The translations under genes and the position numbers were made by a program. 64,000 nucleotides of DNA from Erinaceus europaeus (taxonomy: Eukaryota > Chordata > Mammalia > Eulipotyphla > Erinaceidae): the NCBI RefSeq assembly GCF_950295315.1, contig NC_080171.1, forward strand, positions 90,703,016-90,767,015, read 5' to 3'. Positions 43,152-54,410 of the stretch are shown in pieces; positions within the stretch are counted from its first letter, which is position 1, and every line of letters begins with the position of its first letter. Under the pieces are notes generated by a model. The model was given only the letters and a program-made list of their open reading frames with translations, was not told the origin of the DNA and searched no databases.

Positions 43152-44067
43152 ATGGGTAGATCAAAAACAAATAAAACTGCTACTCCAATGAATGAAAACA
43201 ATAGCCCAGAAGAAAATACAAATCAGCCAGAAGTAACCATAGATAAGAAAAGTTTGCAAGCAATAATAAACTTATTAATCACAGAAATGAAAACAACATT
43301 GGAGGAAAGGAATGGCAGTATTAGGGAAACAAGAGTTGAGATTCCCAAGGAAAATACTGATTATCTTGAGGCAATTAGAGAACTGAAAGCTGAAATAACT
43401 GTAATGAAGAAAGAAGCTGAGGCAAAGGGAAAGCAGCCTAACAGAAGCAGAAAACAGAATTAGTCAGACAGAGGATGACTTAGAGAAAACTAAGAAAGAC
43501 ATGAAAGAGCTTAAAAAGAGATTTAGAGACACTGAAAACAACAACAGAGACATATGGGATGATCTCGAAAGAAGTAACATTCATATGATTGGCCTGCCAG
43601 AGGAAGAAAGAGAGGAAGGGGAAGCAAACATTCTAGAGGAAATAAAAGAAGAAAGCTTCTCAGACCTGAATAACAGAAAGGACATCAAGATTCAAGAGGC
43701 CCAGAGAGTACCAAACAGAATCAACCCAGACCTGAAGACACCAAGACACATCATAGTCACAATGAGAAGAAGTAAGGATAAAGAAAGGATCCTAAAGGCT
43801 GCAAGAGAGAAACAAAAAGTCACATACAAGGGAAAACCCATAAGATTATCTGCAGACTTCTCCACTCAAACTCTAAAAGCCAGAAGAGAATGGCAAGATA
43901 TCTATCAAGTCCTGAATGAAAAAGGCTTTCAACCAAGGATAATATATCCTGCTAGACTTTCATTCAAACTAGATGGAGGGGTCAAAACCTTCTTAGATAA
44001 ACAACAGTTAAAGGAGGCAACCATCACCAAGCCGGCCCTGAAAGAGGTTCTAAAAGACCTCTTATAA
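43152..44067 (+). pseudogene. L1 D ORF1 (RNA-binding ORF1p), frameshifted
   Basis: ATG 43152 opens MGRSKTNKTATPMNENNSPE, matching L1 C ORF1. The coiled coil runs from about residue 60. A frameshift near 43425-43440 (GAGGCAAAGGGAAAGCAGCC) ends the first frame at 43461-43463. The rest is open from 43501 to 44067 and encodes the RNA-binding and C-terminal domains: [40 protein letters not shown] and FSTQTLKARREWQDIYQ. The intact 188-codon distal frame makes it the best-preserved ORF1 C-terminus in the window. One shift separates it from a full-length reading; it is not functional as it stands. Confidence 0.92.
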
Positions 44068-44129
44068 CCAAGAACATTACTATAATACTGGCAATATATC
44101 AGAGCAAACAAAAAAAAATTTTTTGAACA

Positions 44130-47100
44130 ATGGCACTACAATACATTAAATCCATAATATCAATAAATGTCAATGGCTTAAACTCACCCATCAAAAGGCT
44201 CATAGTTGGGGGATGGATCAGAAAACATAATCCAACCAAATGCTGCTTGCAAGAATCCCATCTGTCACAACAAGATAAACACAGACTTAAAGTGAAAGGA
44301 TGGAAAACTATCATACAGGCTAACCGTTAGGACCACAAAAAAGGGCAGGAACAGCCATTCTCATCTCAGACACGATAGATTTCAAACTAAATAAAGTAAT
44401 AAAAGATAGGCAAGGACATTACATAATAATTAGAGGATCAATCAGCCAAGAAGACTTAACAATTATTAACATCTATGCACACAATGAAGGACTATCTAAA
44501 TACATCAAGCACTTAATGAAAGAATTTCAAAAATACATCAATAGTAATACAGTAGTAGTGGGAGACTTCAATACCCCACTCTCACACTTAGATCAACAAA
44601 GCAGAAAACCAACAAAGATACAAGAGAATTGAATGAAGAGATTGACAGACTAGACCTCTTGGACATTTTCAGAGTCCTTCACCCCCCAAAACTGGAATAC
44701 ACCTTCTTTTCAAATCCACATAACACATACTCAAGGATAGACCACATGTTAGGCCACAAAGACAGCATCAATAAATTCAAGACCATCGCAATCATCCCAA
44801 GTATCTTCTCAGACCACAGTGGAGTAAAACTAACATTTAACAACAAACAGAAAATTATTAAAAGTCACAGAATTTGCAAACTAAACAACATACTCCTTAA
44901 GAACCACTGAGTCAGAGATCACTCAAGCAGGTAATTCAAATGCTCCTGGAAACAAATGAAAATGAAGACACAACCTATGAAAATATTTGGGACACAGCTA
45001 AAGCAGTACTGAGAGGGAAATGTATAGCCAAAAAATCACATATTAAACAACAAGAAAAAGCTCAAATGAATGACCTTACTGCACACCTCAAGGACCTAGA
45101 GGAAGAGTAACAAAGGAACCCTAAAGCAACCAGAAGTACAGAAATCACTAAAATTAGAGCAGAAATAAACAACATCAAAAATAAAAGAACCATACAAAAG
45201 ATCAATGAAGCCAAATGTTGCTTCTTTGAAAGATTAAACAAAATTGACAAATCCCTAGCCAGACTCACCAAACAAAAAAGAGAGAAGACTCAAATTAATA
45301 GAATTGTAAACGATGGAGGAGATATCACAACTGACACCACAGAAATCCAGAGAATACTGTGAAACTTCTATAAAGAATTATACGCCACCAAGCTAGAGAA
45401 TCTGGAAGAAATGGAACAATTCCTAGAAGCATATGCCCTTCCAAAACTGAACCAAGAAGAACTACAAAATCTAAATGCACCAATCACAGACAAAGAAATT
45501 GAAACCGTTATTAAGAACCTCCCCAACAACAAAAGTCCTGGACCAGATGGCTTCACAAATGAATTCTACACAACTTTCAGGAAACAGTTAGTACCCATAC
45601 TTCTTAAGCTTTTCCATAAGATTGAAGAAACAAGAATACTCCCTTCCACCTTCTATGAAGTCAACATCACCCTGATACCAAAAGCTAATAGTGACAGAAC
45701 AAAAAAGGAAAACTACAGACCAATATCTCTGATGAACATAGATGTCAAAATATTAAACAAGATCGAGGCCAACCGGATACAGCAGAATATCGAAAAGATT
45801 GTTCATCACGACCAATTGGGATTCATTCCAGGAATGCAAGGCTGGTTCAACATCCATAAGTCAATCAATATCATATGTGGTGCATCAACAAAATCAAAGC
45901 CAAAAACAACATGATTATCTCAATAGATGCAGAGAAAGCCTTTGACAAAATCCAACACCCATTCAGGCTCAAAACTCTACAAAAAATTGGAATACATGGG
46001 AAATTCCTCAAGATAGTGGAGTCTATATATAGCAAACCTACAGCCAACATCATACTCAATGGACAGAAGCTGAAAGCATTCCCCCTCAGATCTAGATAGG
46101 GCTGTCCACTGTCACCATTACTCTTCAACATAGCATTGGAAGTACTTGCAATAGCAATCAGGCAAGAGAAAGAAATAAAAGGAATACAGATCGGAATGGA
46201 AGAAGTCAAGTTCTCACTATTTGCAGATGATATAATAGTATACATAGAAGAACCTAAAGAATCCAGCAGAAAACAACTGGAATTTATTAGGCAATTTGGC
46301 CAGATATCAGGCTACAAAATCAATGTACAAAAATCAATGGCATTTCTTTATGCAAACACTAAATATGAAGAAGAAGACATCCAGAAATCAGTCCCATTTA
46401 CTCTTTCAGCAAAATCAATAAAATAACTTGGAATAAAATTGACCAAAGAAGTGAAAGACTTGTATACTGAAAACTGAGTCGCTACTTAAGGAACTAGAAA
46501 CTGATACCAAGAAATGGAAAGATATCCCATGCTTATGGATTGGAAGAATAAATACCATCAAAATGAATTTTCTCCCCAGAGCCATATACAAATTTAATGC
46601 AATACCATCAAAGTTCCACCAGGCTTCTTTAAGAGAATAGAACAAACACTCCAATAATTTATCTGGAACCTGAAAACACCTAGAATTGCCAAAAACATCT
46701 TGAGAAAAAGAAACAGAAATGGAGGCATCACACTCCCAGACCTTAAACTATATTATAAAGCCATCATCATCAAAACAGCCTGGTACTGGAACAAAAATAG
46801 GCACACAGACCAGTGGAACAGAATTGAAAGCCCAGAAATAAATCCTCACACCTATGGACATCAAATCTTTGATAAGGGGGCCCAAAGCATTAAATAGAAG
46901 AAGGAGGCTCTCTTCAATAAATGGTGCTGGGAAAACTGGGTTATAACATGCAGAAGAATGATATTGAACCACTTTATCTCACCAGAAACAAAAATCAACT
47001 CCAAATGGATCAAAGACCTAGATGTCAGACCATAAACAATCAAATACTTAGAGGGAAACTTTGGTAAAACACTTTCCCACCTACACCTCAAGGACATCTT

Positions 47101-47933
47101 TGATGAATCAAACCCAATTGCAAGGAAGACTAAAGCAGAAACAAACCAATGGGACTACATCAAATTGAAAAGCTTCTGCACATACAAAGAAACTATTAAA
47201 CAAACAGAGAGACCCCTCACAGAATGTGAGAATATCTTCACATGCCATACATCAGACAAGAAACTAATCACCAAAATATATAAAGAGCTCAGCCAACTTA
47301 GCACCAAAAAAGCAAATGACCCCATCCAAAAATGGGCAGAGGATATGAACAAAACATTCACCTCAAAGGAGATCCAAAAGGCTAACAAACATATGAAAAA
47401 CTGCTCTAGGTCACTGATTGTCAGAGAAATGCCAATTAAGACAACACTAAGATACCACCTCACTCCTGTAAGGATGACATACACCAAAAAGGACATCAGC
47501 AACAAATGCTGCAGAGGCTGTGGGGACAGAGGAACCCTTTTACATTGCTGGTGGGAATGTAAATTGGTCCAGCCTCTGTGGAGAGCAGTCTGGAAAACTC
47601 TCACAAGGCTAGACATGGACCTTCCATATGATCCAGTAATTCCTCTCCTGGGGTTATACTCCAAGGACTTCATAACACCCAACCAAAAAGAGGTGTGTAC
47701 TTCTATGTTCATAGCAGCACAATTCATAATAGCTAAAACCTGGAAGCAACCCAGATGAGTGGCTGAGAAAGCTGTGGTATATATACACAATGGAATACTA
47801 TGCAGCTATCAAGAACAATGAACCCACCTTCTCTGACCCATCTTGGACAGAGCTAGAAGGAATTATGTTAAGTGAGCTAAGTCAGAAAGATAAAGATTAG
47901 TATGGGATGATCCCACTCATCAACAGAAGTTGA
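44130..47933 (+). pseudogene. L1 D ORF2 (endonuclease/reverse transcriptase), broken
   Basis: ATG 44130 starts MALQYIKSIISINVNGLNSP and stops at TAG 44328-44330, the same stop as L1 C. Later blocks: SDHSGVKL (about 44810), [13 protein letters not shown] (about 45530), [14 protein letters not shown] (about 45922), a damaged GCPLSP block (deletion at about 46088), FADDIIVY (about 46220), KWKD (about 46515) and an altered C-terminal Cys motif [18 protein letters not shown] (about 47505). Shared stops with C: Trp to TGA near 44908 and Gln to TAA near 45107. Private changes: a 4-base loss near 44592, TGA near 45359, frameshifts near 45870 and 46600, and TAG near 47898. The natural TGA is at 47931-47933. 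Confidence 0.92.
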
Positions 47934-48830
47934 GGAAGAAGATCTAAAAGGGAAACTAAAAGCATACCTGACTAAATTACAGTGGAACCTCACATATCCA
48001 CTATAGAGCCTCTACTTCTTCCAGTTCTGGTACCCTTGGATAGGGCCCACTTTCTCGTATGCCTCTCCCAATCCATATCAAATAATATTGCAACCTAATC
48101 AACACAACGATTGCCACCTCAACATGCTTCAGCTCAGACTGTGTCCAGAACTTCACATGTGGAATGACAACCCTTCAACTTCATTACTCGGGTGACCTTT
48201 CCTTTCTTAGTATTCTCGAATTCCATCCCAGGTGGTTCATCTTCTAACAAAGTCCCAAAACCTAGATATACACCAGTTTCTGTGAGAGACAGCATATGTT
48301 CACATGTATCCATAAACTACTGAAAAATATATTTTGAAGGCAGAAGTACACTAGAGTTTGCATTGAGTACCCCCCTAACACTTCCTCTCCACTATTCCAA
48401 GCTTTGGGTCCATGATTGCTCAGCAATTTGCTTGGCTTTGTATGTTAACTCTCTTTTCAGTCGCCAGGTTCCAGATGCCATCAGGATGCCAGCCAGGCTT
48501 CCCTTGACTGAAGACCCGACCAATATGTCCTGGAGCTCTGCTTCCCCAGAGACCCACCTTACTAGGGAAAGAGAGAGTCAGACTGGGAGTATGGACTGAC
48601 CAGTTAACACCCATGTTCAGCGGGGAAGCAGTTACCGAAGCCAGACCTTCCATTTTCTGCAACCCACAAGGACCCTGGGTCCATGCTCCCAGAGGGATAG
48701 AGAATAGGAAAGCTATCAGGGGAGGGGGTGGGATATAGAGATTGGGTGGTGGGAATTGTGTGGAGTTGCATCCCTCCTACCCTTTGAATTTCTTAATTTA
48801 TCCTTTCTTAAATAAAAATAAATAAATAAA
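47934..48830 (+). repeat. L1 D 3'UTR with a 440-base deletion
   Basis: From ACTAAATTACAG (47967-47978) it jumps to TGGAACCTCACATATCCACT. In L1 B the same neighbours are separated by about 440 bases containing the G-rich tract. The remainder to the tail matches B (8488-9345) closely. Confidence 0.88.
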
Positions 48831-49105
48831 CTATCCCAAAATGAGTTCCACATATGGAACCTAACTCAAAAGGAAGTAATAGCTTTAAAAAGTCAGTCAT
48901 TATTTTAGGAATTGAATCATTCATCAAAAATCTTCCCAAGAATGAAAGTCAGGCCCAGATGGCCTTACTAACAAATTCTGTAAGATTTTTCAAAGAACTA
49001 AATCCTATTATCCTCGATCTATTCCAGAAAGTTTTAGAAGGGCACACACTACTAAGAGAAAAATATTACTTCAATCCCCAAAAAAGGAAATGCCTCTACC
49101 AGGAC

Positions 49106-49119
49106 AGAAAACTATATAC
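49106..49119. repeat. Left target-site duplication of a SINE
   Basis: AGAAAACTATATAC is repeated exactly at 49341-49354, on the two sides of the SINE at 49120-49340. Confidence 0.93.
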
Positions 49120-49340
49120 TTGGGGGCTGGGTGGTGGTGCACCTGGTTGAGCTCACATTACAATGCTCAATAACCCAGGTTCAAACTCTTGGTCCCCACC
49201 TGCAGGAGGAAAGCTTTACGAGTGGTGAAGCAGTGTTGCAGGTGTCTATTTGTTTATCTCCCTGTCGTTCATCCCTTTCCTTCCTGATTTCTGGCTGTCT
49301 CTATCCAATAAATAAATAAAGATAAAAATTTAAATACATA
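49120..49340 (+). mobile_element. tRNA-related SINE, family 1, perfect target duplication
   Basis: TGGGGGCTGGGTGGTGGTGC, ACCTGGTTGAGCTCACATTA, AGGTTCAAACTCTTGGTCCC, CTGCAGGAGGAAAGCTTTAC, GTGGTGAAGCAGTGTTGCAG, TCTCTATCCAATAAATAAAT. It is inserted in L1 F with an exact 14-bp duplication (49106-49119 and 49341-49354), so it is younger than F. Confidence 0.95.
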
Positions 49341-50539
49341 AGAAAACTATATACCTATATGTCTTATGAACATTGATGCAAAGATTCCTTTATAGCTATG
49401 AAATTCCAAAATTAAGTAAAGAGGAACTAGATAACATGAGCAGGTCCATAACAGCTAATGAAATAAAAAAGTTATCAAAAACCTTTCCAAAACTAAAAGT
49501 CTTGGACCAGATAGTTTTACAACTGAATTCTAGAAAACCTTAAAAGAAAAACGAATACCTCTACTTTTAAAAGTCTTCCAGAAGATTGAAGACACAGGAA
49601 TACTCTCTTCTATCTTCTATGAATCCAACATCACTCTAATACAGAGACACAACCAAAAAACAAAACTACAATCCAATATCTTCGATGAACATAAATGCTA
49701 AAATGTTGAACAAAATTCTAGCCAAATGGATACAGCAGTATATTAAAAAGATGGTTCATCAAGACCACGTGGGATTTATCCCAGGGATGCAAGGTTGTCA
49801 AAGAAATGCAAATAAAGACAACAATGAAATACCACTACACTCCTGTGAGAATGTTGTACATCAGAAAAGGTAACAGCAGCAAATGTTGTAGAGGGTGTGG
49901 GTCCTGCACTGCCGATGGGAATGTAAATTGGTCCAACCTCTGTGGAGAACAGTCTGGAGAACTCTCAGAAGGCTAGAAATGGACCTGCCCTATGATACTG
50001 CAATTCCTATCCTGGGCATATATCCTAAAGAACACAACACACCCATCCAAAAAGATCATTGTACACATATGTTCTTAGGAGCACAATTTGTAATAGCCAA
50101 AACCTGGAAGCAACCCAGGTGTCCAGCAACAGATGAGTGGCTTAGCAAGTTGTGGTATATATACACAATGGAATACTACTCAGCTACAAAAAAGGTGACC
50201 TCACCATTTTCAGCTGATCTTGGATGGACCTTGAAAAATTCATGTTAAATGAAATAAGTCAGAAACAGAATGATGAATATAGGATGATCTCATTCTCAGG
50301 CAGAAGTTGAAAAACAAGATCAGAAAACACAGGTAGAACCTGAACTGGAATTGGCATATTATACTAAAGTAAAAGACTCTGGGGTGGGTGGTGAGGAGAA
50401 TACCGGTCCAAAAAAGATGATACAGGACCTAGTTGGGGTTGTATTGTTATATGGAAAACTAGGCAATGTTATGCATGTACAAACTATTGTATTTACTGTT
50501 GAATGTAAAACATTAATTTCCAAATAAAGAAATTAAAAA

Positions 50540-50727
50540 AAAGAAAAGAAACAGAAAAACTGAGTGGGGAAGAGGAATTAGAGAAGGATAGAGGAAGAGA
50601 CACCTGCAGAGTTGTTTCACTGCTTATGAAGCTTCCTCTGTACAGGTAGAGACCAGTGACTTGAACCTGAGTTTTGTGTATGCTAAATTGTACCCTCTAC
50701 TGCAGAATGTGTGCCACTGTTCAGCCC
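50540..50727 (-). mobile_element. tRNA-related SINE, family 1, diverged
   Basis: Minus strand: GGGGGCTGAACAGTGGCACA, CAGGTTCAAGTCACTGGTCT, CTGTACAGAGGAAGCTTCAT, AAACAACTCTGCAGGTGTCT. It adjoins the 3' tail of L1 F. Confidence 0.85.
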
Positions 50728-50859
50728 CCTTTTTCAGTTCTAGAAGACTTTTATTCGTTGCTTATGAATTGCTCTTATAATAATCTACATTTCTAAAGTT
50801 CTTTCAAAATTATTTTCCTCTAATATCATAAAAATAATAGTAATAACAATATTTATATA

Positions 50860-51947
50860 TTCTTTCCATATTTGGGAGCTACTCTCTTCCCAGATACAAC
50901 TTTATAGTCCTATTGTTAACTCTGACACCATCTCCCCAGATAATACCTTTGGTCCACCTGCATGTTAATTGTTGGGAGCAGGCAAAAATTACTAAAGTCA
51001 TGGGCCCCTTGGGATATACCTAAAATAGACTTCCTAGATTTTTCCAGAATGGAGATGCCAAATCTCCTCTGCTTTATTCTTGCCTTTAGGTTCCTGATTA
51101 TTAATCAATTTGTTCTTATTTATATCGTAATGCTTTTTCAGCTACCAAGTTGAAGATGCTACCATAATGCTAACCTGATTTCCCTGGGCAGATGACCTCA
51201 CCAATGTACCCTGGAGATCCACCTCTCCAGAGTCCTGTCCCACTAGGGAAAGAGAGAAACAAGCTGGGGGTATGGATTGACCTTCCAGTGCTTATGTCCA
51301 GTTGCTGGGCTAGTCTGAGGGTGTTTCTTCCCAGGCATGTGCTCTCCGGGTTGGAGAGAATTTGACCAGACCTAACCTAGGTTGCTGTTTACTCAGCGAT
51401 GCAGGAGAGGAAGCAGGAACACTTGTGGCTGAGCAGGAACGCAATGCCATGCTAGCTTTATTCATCCGCATTTATATCTTCTGAGGCAGAAGTGGTAGGT
51501 CGGAAAAGGTTATACGTAGGAGAGTGAATGGAGAGAAGGAAAGCTTCCATCTAACCAGTGGGGATTAAACCAATGCCCTGCAGGCAAGGTGGGTCTCCAG
51601 CTGTTGCAAAGGTTATAACCAGAGGGGATTAAACCTGTAGGCAGGGTGGGTCTCAGACAAAACAATAATTATGTAAACAGACCACAGCGTTAAGCAATGA
51701 AGGGGGCCTGACATAATAACGAACATTCAGTGGAGAAGCAACTATTAACATTCTTCAGACTTTCTACCTTCTGCACCCCATAATGGTCCTGGGTCCATGC
51801 TCCAAGAGAGATAAAGAATAGGGAAATTTTCAAGGGAGTGGTTGGAATATGGAACTCTGGTGGTGGGAAATGTATGGAGTTTTACCCCTCTTAGACTTTG
51901 GTCTTGTTGATATTTTATAAATAAATTTTTTAAAAAGAATAAATTCT
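50860..51947 (+). repeat. L1 3'UTR fragment split by a solo LTR
   Basis: It begins around GGGAGCTACTCTCTTCCCAG and follows the solo 3'UTR family (cf. 59545 onwards) to CAGTGCTTATGTCCAGT at 51302. After the LTR it resumes with TTCAGTGGAGAAGCAACTAT and ends in an ATAAATAAATTTTT tail. The provirus starts 5 bases further on. Confidence 0.82.
51303..51725 (-). mobile_element. Solo LTR of an endogenous retrovirus
   Basis: A 423-base TG...CA element. On the minus strand it begins TGTTCGTTATTATGTCAGGC and ends CTAGCCCAGCA. AATAAA in the context GATGAATAAAGCTAGC gives the polyadenylation signal. Flanks are TCCAGT (51297-51302) and TTCAGT (51726-51731), a 6-bp duplication with one change, as is usual for betaretrovirus-like insertions. 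The interrupted L1 3'UTR continues directly on each side. It is unlike the LTRs of the neighbouring provirus, so it is a different family. Confidence 0.85.
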
Positions 51948-51951
51948 GGTC

Positions 51952-52330
51952 TGTTGTTGTTGTGGTCAGGTGTTGGGCTGCACTGCAGAGAAAAGAGAGG
52001 AAGTCCAGAGCAAGTGGGGTACACAAATCTTTATTATAGAATGGGGTGGGTGGCTCAGGCCACATGGAGTCAGCCAACAATGGCTGTCCCCACTACCTGA
52101 CCATGGGGAGAGAGAAGGGAGAGAGATCTGAGAGAGAGCCGAAGAAGCCAAGAGAGAGAGGGGGAGCCGAGAGCCCAGAGAGAGCAAGGGGGGCTAAGGG
52201 AGCTTTTATTGGGCAACAACCAGGGGTGACGTGTGGGGGCAGGACTGGTTGAAGGGGGCACTGCTAGGATTTCACAGGGTGTGGTAAAACCTGGGGGCAG
52301 AGACTGCATCAGAATAATTCCTCAGCATCA
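51952..52330 (-). repeat. 3' LTR of the provirus
   Basis: TGTTGTTGTTGTGGTCAGG on the plus strand at its outer end; inner end CTCAGCATCA. The polyadenylation signal is AATAAA (complement of 52030-52035). Compared with the 5'LTR it carries about 35 extra purine-rich bases around 52107-52150. Confidence 0.93.
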
Positions 52331-52346
52331 TCTCCTCCTTTCCCTT
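52331..52346 (-). other. Polypurine tract
   Basis: AAAGGGAAAGGAGGAGA on the minus strand lies immediately upstream of the 3'LTR, the standard plus-strand primer position. Confidence 0.85.
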
Positions 52347-53725
52347 TATATCTAAATGGACACAGTAAAGAAAAATGGATTGGAGCAGGCTTAAATGTTA
52401 TTAAAGAGTGCTGTGCTCAGGTGGGAAGATGTAGGACTTTCTGTGGAGGAGGGAAGGCTTAAATGGCTGTCAACCTTGTGAGATTTATGCATCCTCCTGT
52501 GCTCAACCCCTCTTTAGAAAGAGAGACTTACCTGTAGACGCTGCATGAGGGAGGTCAGCCGCTGGAATTCTGCTTTTCTGTAGATAGCCAGCTGGAACCG
52601 CCAACACGTGACAGGCAAATCAGAAGCAGGAATGGCAAGCAGGCATTAAGAAAGTTCTGTCCTTGGAGTCTGTGTGTCAGGTTCTTCAGATCGCGTTAGG
52701 TGACATCTAGGGTCTCGGGAGGTGTGCCACTGTAGTCGTGCCATCTAGTGGGTGACGTCTGGGTGTTCAGGGGTTCAGATGGTTTTTCCCAGGATTCCTG
52801 TGAAAGAAACACAAACAATCTGCTTCTCGTGGTTAATTTGAACTTGTAACAAGTTATAGGTTTGTTGTAGTCGATACCTCGATGATTATAATTGGTTTAA
52901 ATCTCTTTATGATTTTATTTAAAGGTCTTCTAATGTGACCTCCTGTAGCAGTCTCTACCGCAGGATCTTGAGACCAATTTTAGCTAAAATATGTATTTTA
53001 AACAGACTCAAATTGCTTAGAGAGTTAACGCATTTTCGTGACAATGATTTTAACATTTACAGTGCCAGATTGATGCCAGATCTGTTGTGGATTAATTTCC
53101 ACAAGATAGTTTACAGGGCACCTTTGGGGGCCCTTCAAAAGTATCCTGTATATAAAATTTATATATTTTAGTTTTGGGAATGTATAGTCACATTAAACAT
53201 TTAGACTTTTACCTTAAATAGTTACCTTAGCAAATTAATTTTTACCTTGTCTGGTAATAATGTAGCTGTACGGTTACACTTTTGAGTGTTACCAAACTTG
53301 AGACATACCCATAAACATTTAGTTATAACACACTGGAGGAAAAAGAACTTTTGTTATAAAAACATATCATTTTAAAAACAAATTTATATCTGTCATTAGC
53401 CACACAGTTTAAGACTAAACACTTACATATATACCAAAAATTATATATAAAAATCAAAAGAGGAAGAAAAACAAAAATTTTGGAATGTTTCTGGACATCT
53501 CCAGAAACTTTGGCTGCATCCAGCATTTTTATATAAAGCCTTCTAGAGTACTCCGAGCAGATGGGTCATGCAAAAAAAAAAATTTTTTTTTGTCATTCAA
53601 CACACTCACAAAACACAACTGGCCAGTTATAACATAAGACATTCAGGGAAAGGGTAGGAGAGAGGTCTCTGTGAGCCAGATTTTTTAGGTACTGCCATGT
53701 CGTATTACAGGTCCTGGGATGTATC
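52347..53725 (-). other. Unassigned provirus segment where env would lie
   Basis: 1.4 kb between the integrase end and the polypurine tract. It has no long open frame and I recognise no signal peptide, surface/transmembrane cleavage site or fusion peptide. The part nearest pol (52850-53580) is very AT-rich, unlike the rest of the provirus. It may be a degraded 3' region or foreign sequence captured by the element. Confidence 0.6.
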
Positions 53726-54341
53726 CTACATCTGGTCCTCTTGTAGTATTTCTTGTTCTTCAGGGATAACAGCACCATCCTGCAGGTATTGTCGGACATG
53801 GCAGGTAGGAACCCTTACAGGTTTAGAGAAATTTTGAGGGAAAACGCATGTGAAACCCCTTCCCATGGTCAATAGTGGGTCAGGCCCTTTCCAAATTTTA
53901 TCGAGTGGGTCTCTCCATTTGACCTTAATGGATGGGAGGGTAGATGGTGTTTGCCAGTGAAGAATGATAGGAGGTAGGTCCGAGTTATTGTAAATATTAA
54001 AGAGATTTAACGTAGTTAAGGCTTTTGCTAGCTGGATATTCAGGGGGTACATTCCTCCTTTAATTTTATTTAATTGAGCCTTAAGGGTTTGATGGGCCCT
54101 CTCGACAATGCCTTGTCCCTGTGGATTATAGGGAATGCCTGTGGTATGAGTTGTTCCAGAGGGAACAAAAATCTTTAAATTGTTTGCTGGTAAACACTGG
54201 TCCACGGTCAGTTTTAAGTTGAAGATATAAGCCCATCACAACAAAACAGGAGAGCATATGGCTTTTAAGCTTTTTATAGCTTTCTCCTGTCTGAGCTGCA
54301 GCCCACATAAATTTAGAAAAGGTATCAATTGAGACAAACAC
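53726..54341 (-). pseudogene. Provirus integrase region
   Basis: Integrase joins viral DNA to host DNA. The catalytic core is visible in two frames: SIDTFSKFMWA (first Asp) and KTDRGPVFTSKQF (second Asp) at 54126-54341, then YNPQGQGIVERAHQTLK (catalytic Glu) at about 54100. The C-terminal DNA-binding region KWRDPLDKIWKGPDPLL follows near 53905. The zinc-binding HHCC part lies upstream with RNase H (residues FHSLTHVKG and CSSC near 54440-54540). A frameshift near 54150-54200 separates the second Asp from the Glu. All three catalytic residues are still encoded but not in one reading frame. Confidence 0.88.
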
Positions 54342-54410
54342 ATATTTTTGTTTGCCAAAGTTTGGTATGTGGGTGACATCAATTTGCCAAATAGCATTAG
54401 CTTTTAAACC

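Larger units (their letters stand above)
41541..48830 (+). mobile_element. Near full-length LINE-1 (element D), inactive
   Basis: About 7.3 kb: 5'UTR 41541-43151 with two tandem units, ORF1 43152-44067, ORF2 44130-47933, and a shortened 3'UTR ending TTAAATAAAAATAAATAAAT. The 5' end GAAGATGGCGGACTGAGAAG has the AAGATGGCGG word that in human L1 is a YY1 site; function here is inferred. The family is the same as B and C, but about 440 bases of the 3'UTR (cf. 8047-8488 in B) are deleted near 47977. The flanks of D do not match each other as a target duplication. Confidence 0.9.
48840..50530 (+). pseudogene. LINE-1 remnant (element F), deleted, split by a SINE
   Basis: An old copy of the A/E subfamily. 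The piece at about 48890-48970 resembles the start of the RT region (ATCTTCCCAAGAATGAAAGT then CAGGCCCAGATGG). It is interrupted by a SINE (49120-49340). From about 49395 it again covers RT (AACAGCTAATGAAAT; GACCAGATAGTTTTAC; GAACATAAATGCTAAAATGT) up to GATGCAAGGTTG at 49797. There it jumps to TCAAAGAAATGCAAATAAAG, the C-terminal part, losing about 1.6 kb including the catalytic Asp blocks. The C-terminus and A-type 3' end (ACATTAATTTCCAAATAAAG) follow to 50530. Confidence 0.85.

Noticed and set aside
52046..52252. Arg/Glu-rich open frames in the LTR
   Set aside because: They derive from the purine-rich part of the LTR and recur at 58386-58601 with indels; they are non-coding.
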